DNA of 64,000 nt. Origin: Microcystis aeruginosa NIES-4325. Lineage in GTDB: Bacteria; Cyanobacteriota; Cyanobacteriia; Cyanobacteriales; Microcystaceae. Positions 63,421 through 64,000 of the stretch are shown piece after piece. The position numbers were made by a program, and so were the translations under genes. Below the pieces are notes generated by a model. It did not search any database, was not told the DNA's origin, and saw only the letters and a program-made list of their open reading frames with translations. The stretch's first letter is position 1. The number at the start of each line of letters is the position of its first letter. The DNA lies in the NCBI RefSeq assembly GCF_008974145.1, contig NZ_BJKP01000005.1, forward strand, positions 62,001-126,000, in the 5' to 3' direction.

Positions 63421-64000
63421 CTAGAGGGATCGGAGAAAGTTTCTTAAAAGTTCCTTGCCAGCAGTGGTTAAAATACTTTCGGGATGGAATTGTACTCCTT
63501 GAATGTGGGGGTAATCCCGATGACGGACTCCCATGACCGTACCATCTTCGACCCAGGCCGTGATCTCTAAATTATCCGGCATGGTGGAGCGCTCGATCAC
63601 TAAACTATGGTAACGGGTGGCAGTAAAAGGATTTTCTAAGCCTTGAAATACCCCTTCACTGTTGTGATAGATTGGGGAAGTTTTGCCGTGCATCAAGACC
63701 GGGGCCCGGACGACATCCCCTCCGAATACCTGACCGATACTTTGATGACCCAGACAGACCCCCAAAATCGGCAAATGGGGGCTAAATTTGGCGATTAATT
63801 CCAGAGATATGCCCGCATCGACTGGACGACCGGGACCGGGGGAAATGACAATTCCATCCGGCCGCATTTGTTCGATTGTGGCCAGGTCGATTTTATCATT
63901 ACGATAGACCTCGATCGGCACAGCGATCGGGAAATCGGAGGCTAATTCTCCCAAATACTGGACTAAATTGTAGGTAAAACTATCATAGTTATCGATGACG
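63421..64000 (-). CDS. trpG: anthranilate synthase component II (partial at window edge)
   Basis: Glutamine amidotransferase that feeds ammonia to TrpE. On the minus strand the visible part starts VIDNYDSFTYNLVQYLGELA (edge 64000), goes through SPGPGRPVDAGISLELI, the nucleophile LGVCLGHQSIGQVFGG, ATRYHSLVIE and the His-Glu pair of VQFHPESILTTAGKEL. Only the first few residues are outside the window. It could also serve PabB (dual TrpG/PabA). Confidence 0.93.
   Translation of the reverse strand, partial: VIDNYDSFTYNLVQYLGELASDFPIAVPIEVYRNDKIDLATIEQMRPDGIVISPGPGRPVDAGISLELIAKFSPHLPILGVCLGHQSIGQVFGGDVVRAPVLMHGKTSPIYHNSEGVFQGLENPFTATRYHSLVIERSTMPDNLEITAWVEDGTVMGVRHRDYPHIQGVQFHPESILTTAGKELLRNFLRSL

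Overview
The window is chromosomal DNA from a cyanobacterium, most probably a Microcystis aeruginosa-like strain. It carries a photosystem I gene (psaD), an ndhF-type NDH-1 gene, a thylakoid CAAD protein, a PII protein with the Ser49 site typical of cyanobacteria, a cyanobacterial S10/spc-type ribosomal operon lacking rpsJ, rpsN and rpmD, many GCGATCGC (HIP1) octamers, TTATCAG heptamer tracts and many degraded mobile elements. The species is an inference; the phylum is secure.

Layout. 1-9 kb: a PEP-CTERM exported protein, a LuxR-type response regulator, a thioredoxin-like [2Fe-2S] protein, CAAD, cobQ with a small ferredoxin, a b-type cytochrome, a VTE6-like kinase, an amino-acid-binding lipoprotein and a lipid kinase. 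8.7-11.1 kb: a graveyard holding an internally deleted Rpn-family gene, a broken exported-protein gene, an IS630 transposase fragment fused to a tnpB fragment, and an IS605-type end hairpin. 11.1-16.9 kb: yebC, a metal ABC permease, DUF3727, surE, tRNA-Arg(CCG), a phosphoribosyltransferase, DUF4079 and glnB. 17.0-28.6 kb: a long leader, then rplC-rplD-rplW-rplB-rpsS-rplV-rpsC-rplP-rpmC-rpsQ-rplN-rplX-rplE-rpsH-rplF-rplR-rpsE-rplO-secY-adk. 28.6-31.1 kb: a dispersed repeat, a Fur-box-like promoter and glmS. 31.15-38.7 kb: a defence island with a RelE-type toxin pseudogene and its antitoxin, then hsdM, hsdS and hsdR. The island is bracketed by near-identical 48-bp inverted repeats. 38.9-47.9 kb: tRNA-Thr(TGT), ndhF, a PHP phosphoesterase, two tandem PEP-CTERM paralogues, DUF3067, efp-accB-oxidoreductase and a full-length Rpn-family gene. 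48-64 kb: dprA, trxA, ackA, sigG with its anti-sigma gene, hemJ, an orphan helicase, nusB, a CYTH phosphatase, gloA, a pilin-like gene, trpE, psaD, a futB-type permease, a degenerate metallo-hydrolase and the start-truncated trpG.

How it works together. Most of the window is housekeeping: translation (ribosomal operon, efp, nusB), secretion (secY), amino-sugar and fatty-acid precursors (glmS, accB), photosynthesis and pigment (psaD, ndhF, hemJ), tryptophan (trpE, trpG) and nitrogen sensing (glnB). The accessory part is the type I restriction-modification island plus repeats and insertion-sequence debris. No CRISPR array, prophage or secondary-metabolite cluster was seen. I did not find a clearly novel multi-gene system. 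The best leads are the inverted repeats around the restriction island, the heptamer tracts set against start codons inside the ribosomal operon, the Fur-box-like promoter with a long leader ahead of glmS, the Rpn deletion allele, and a hairpin repeat translated next to a prepilin cleavage site.
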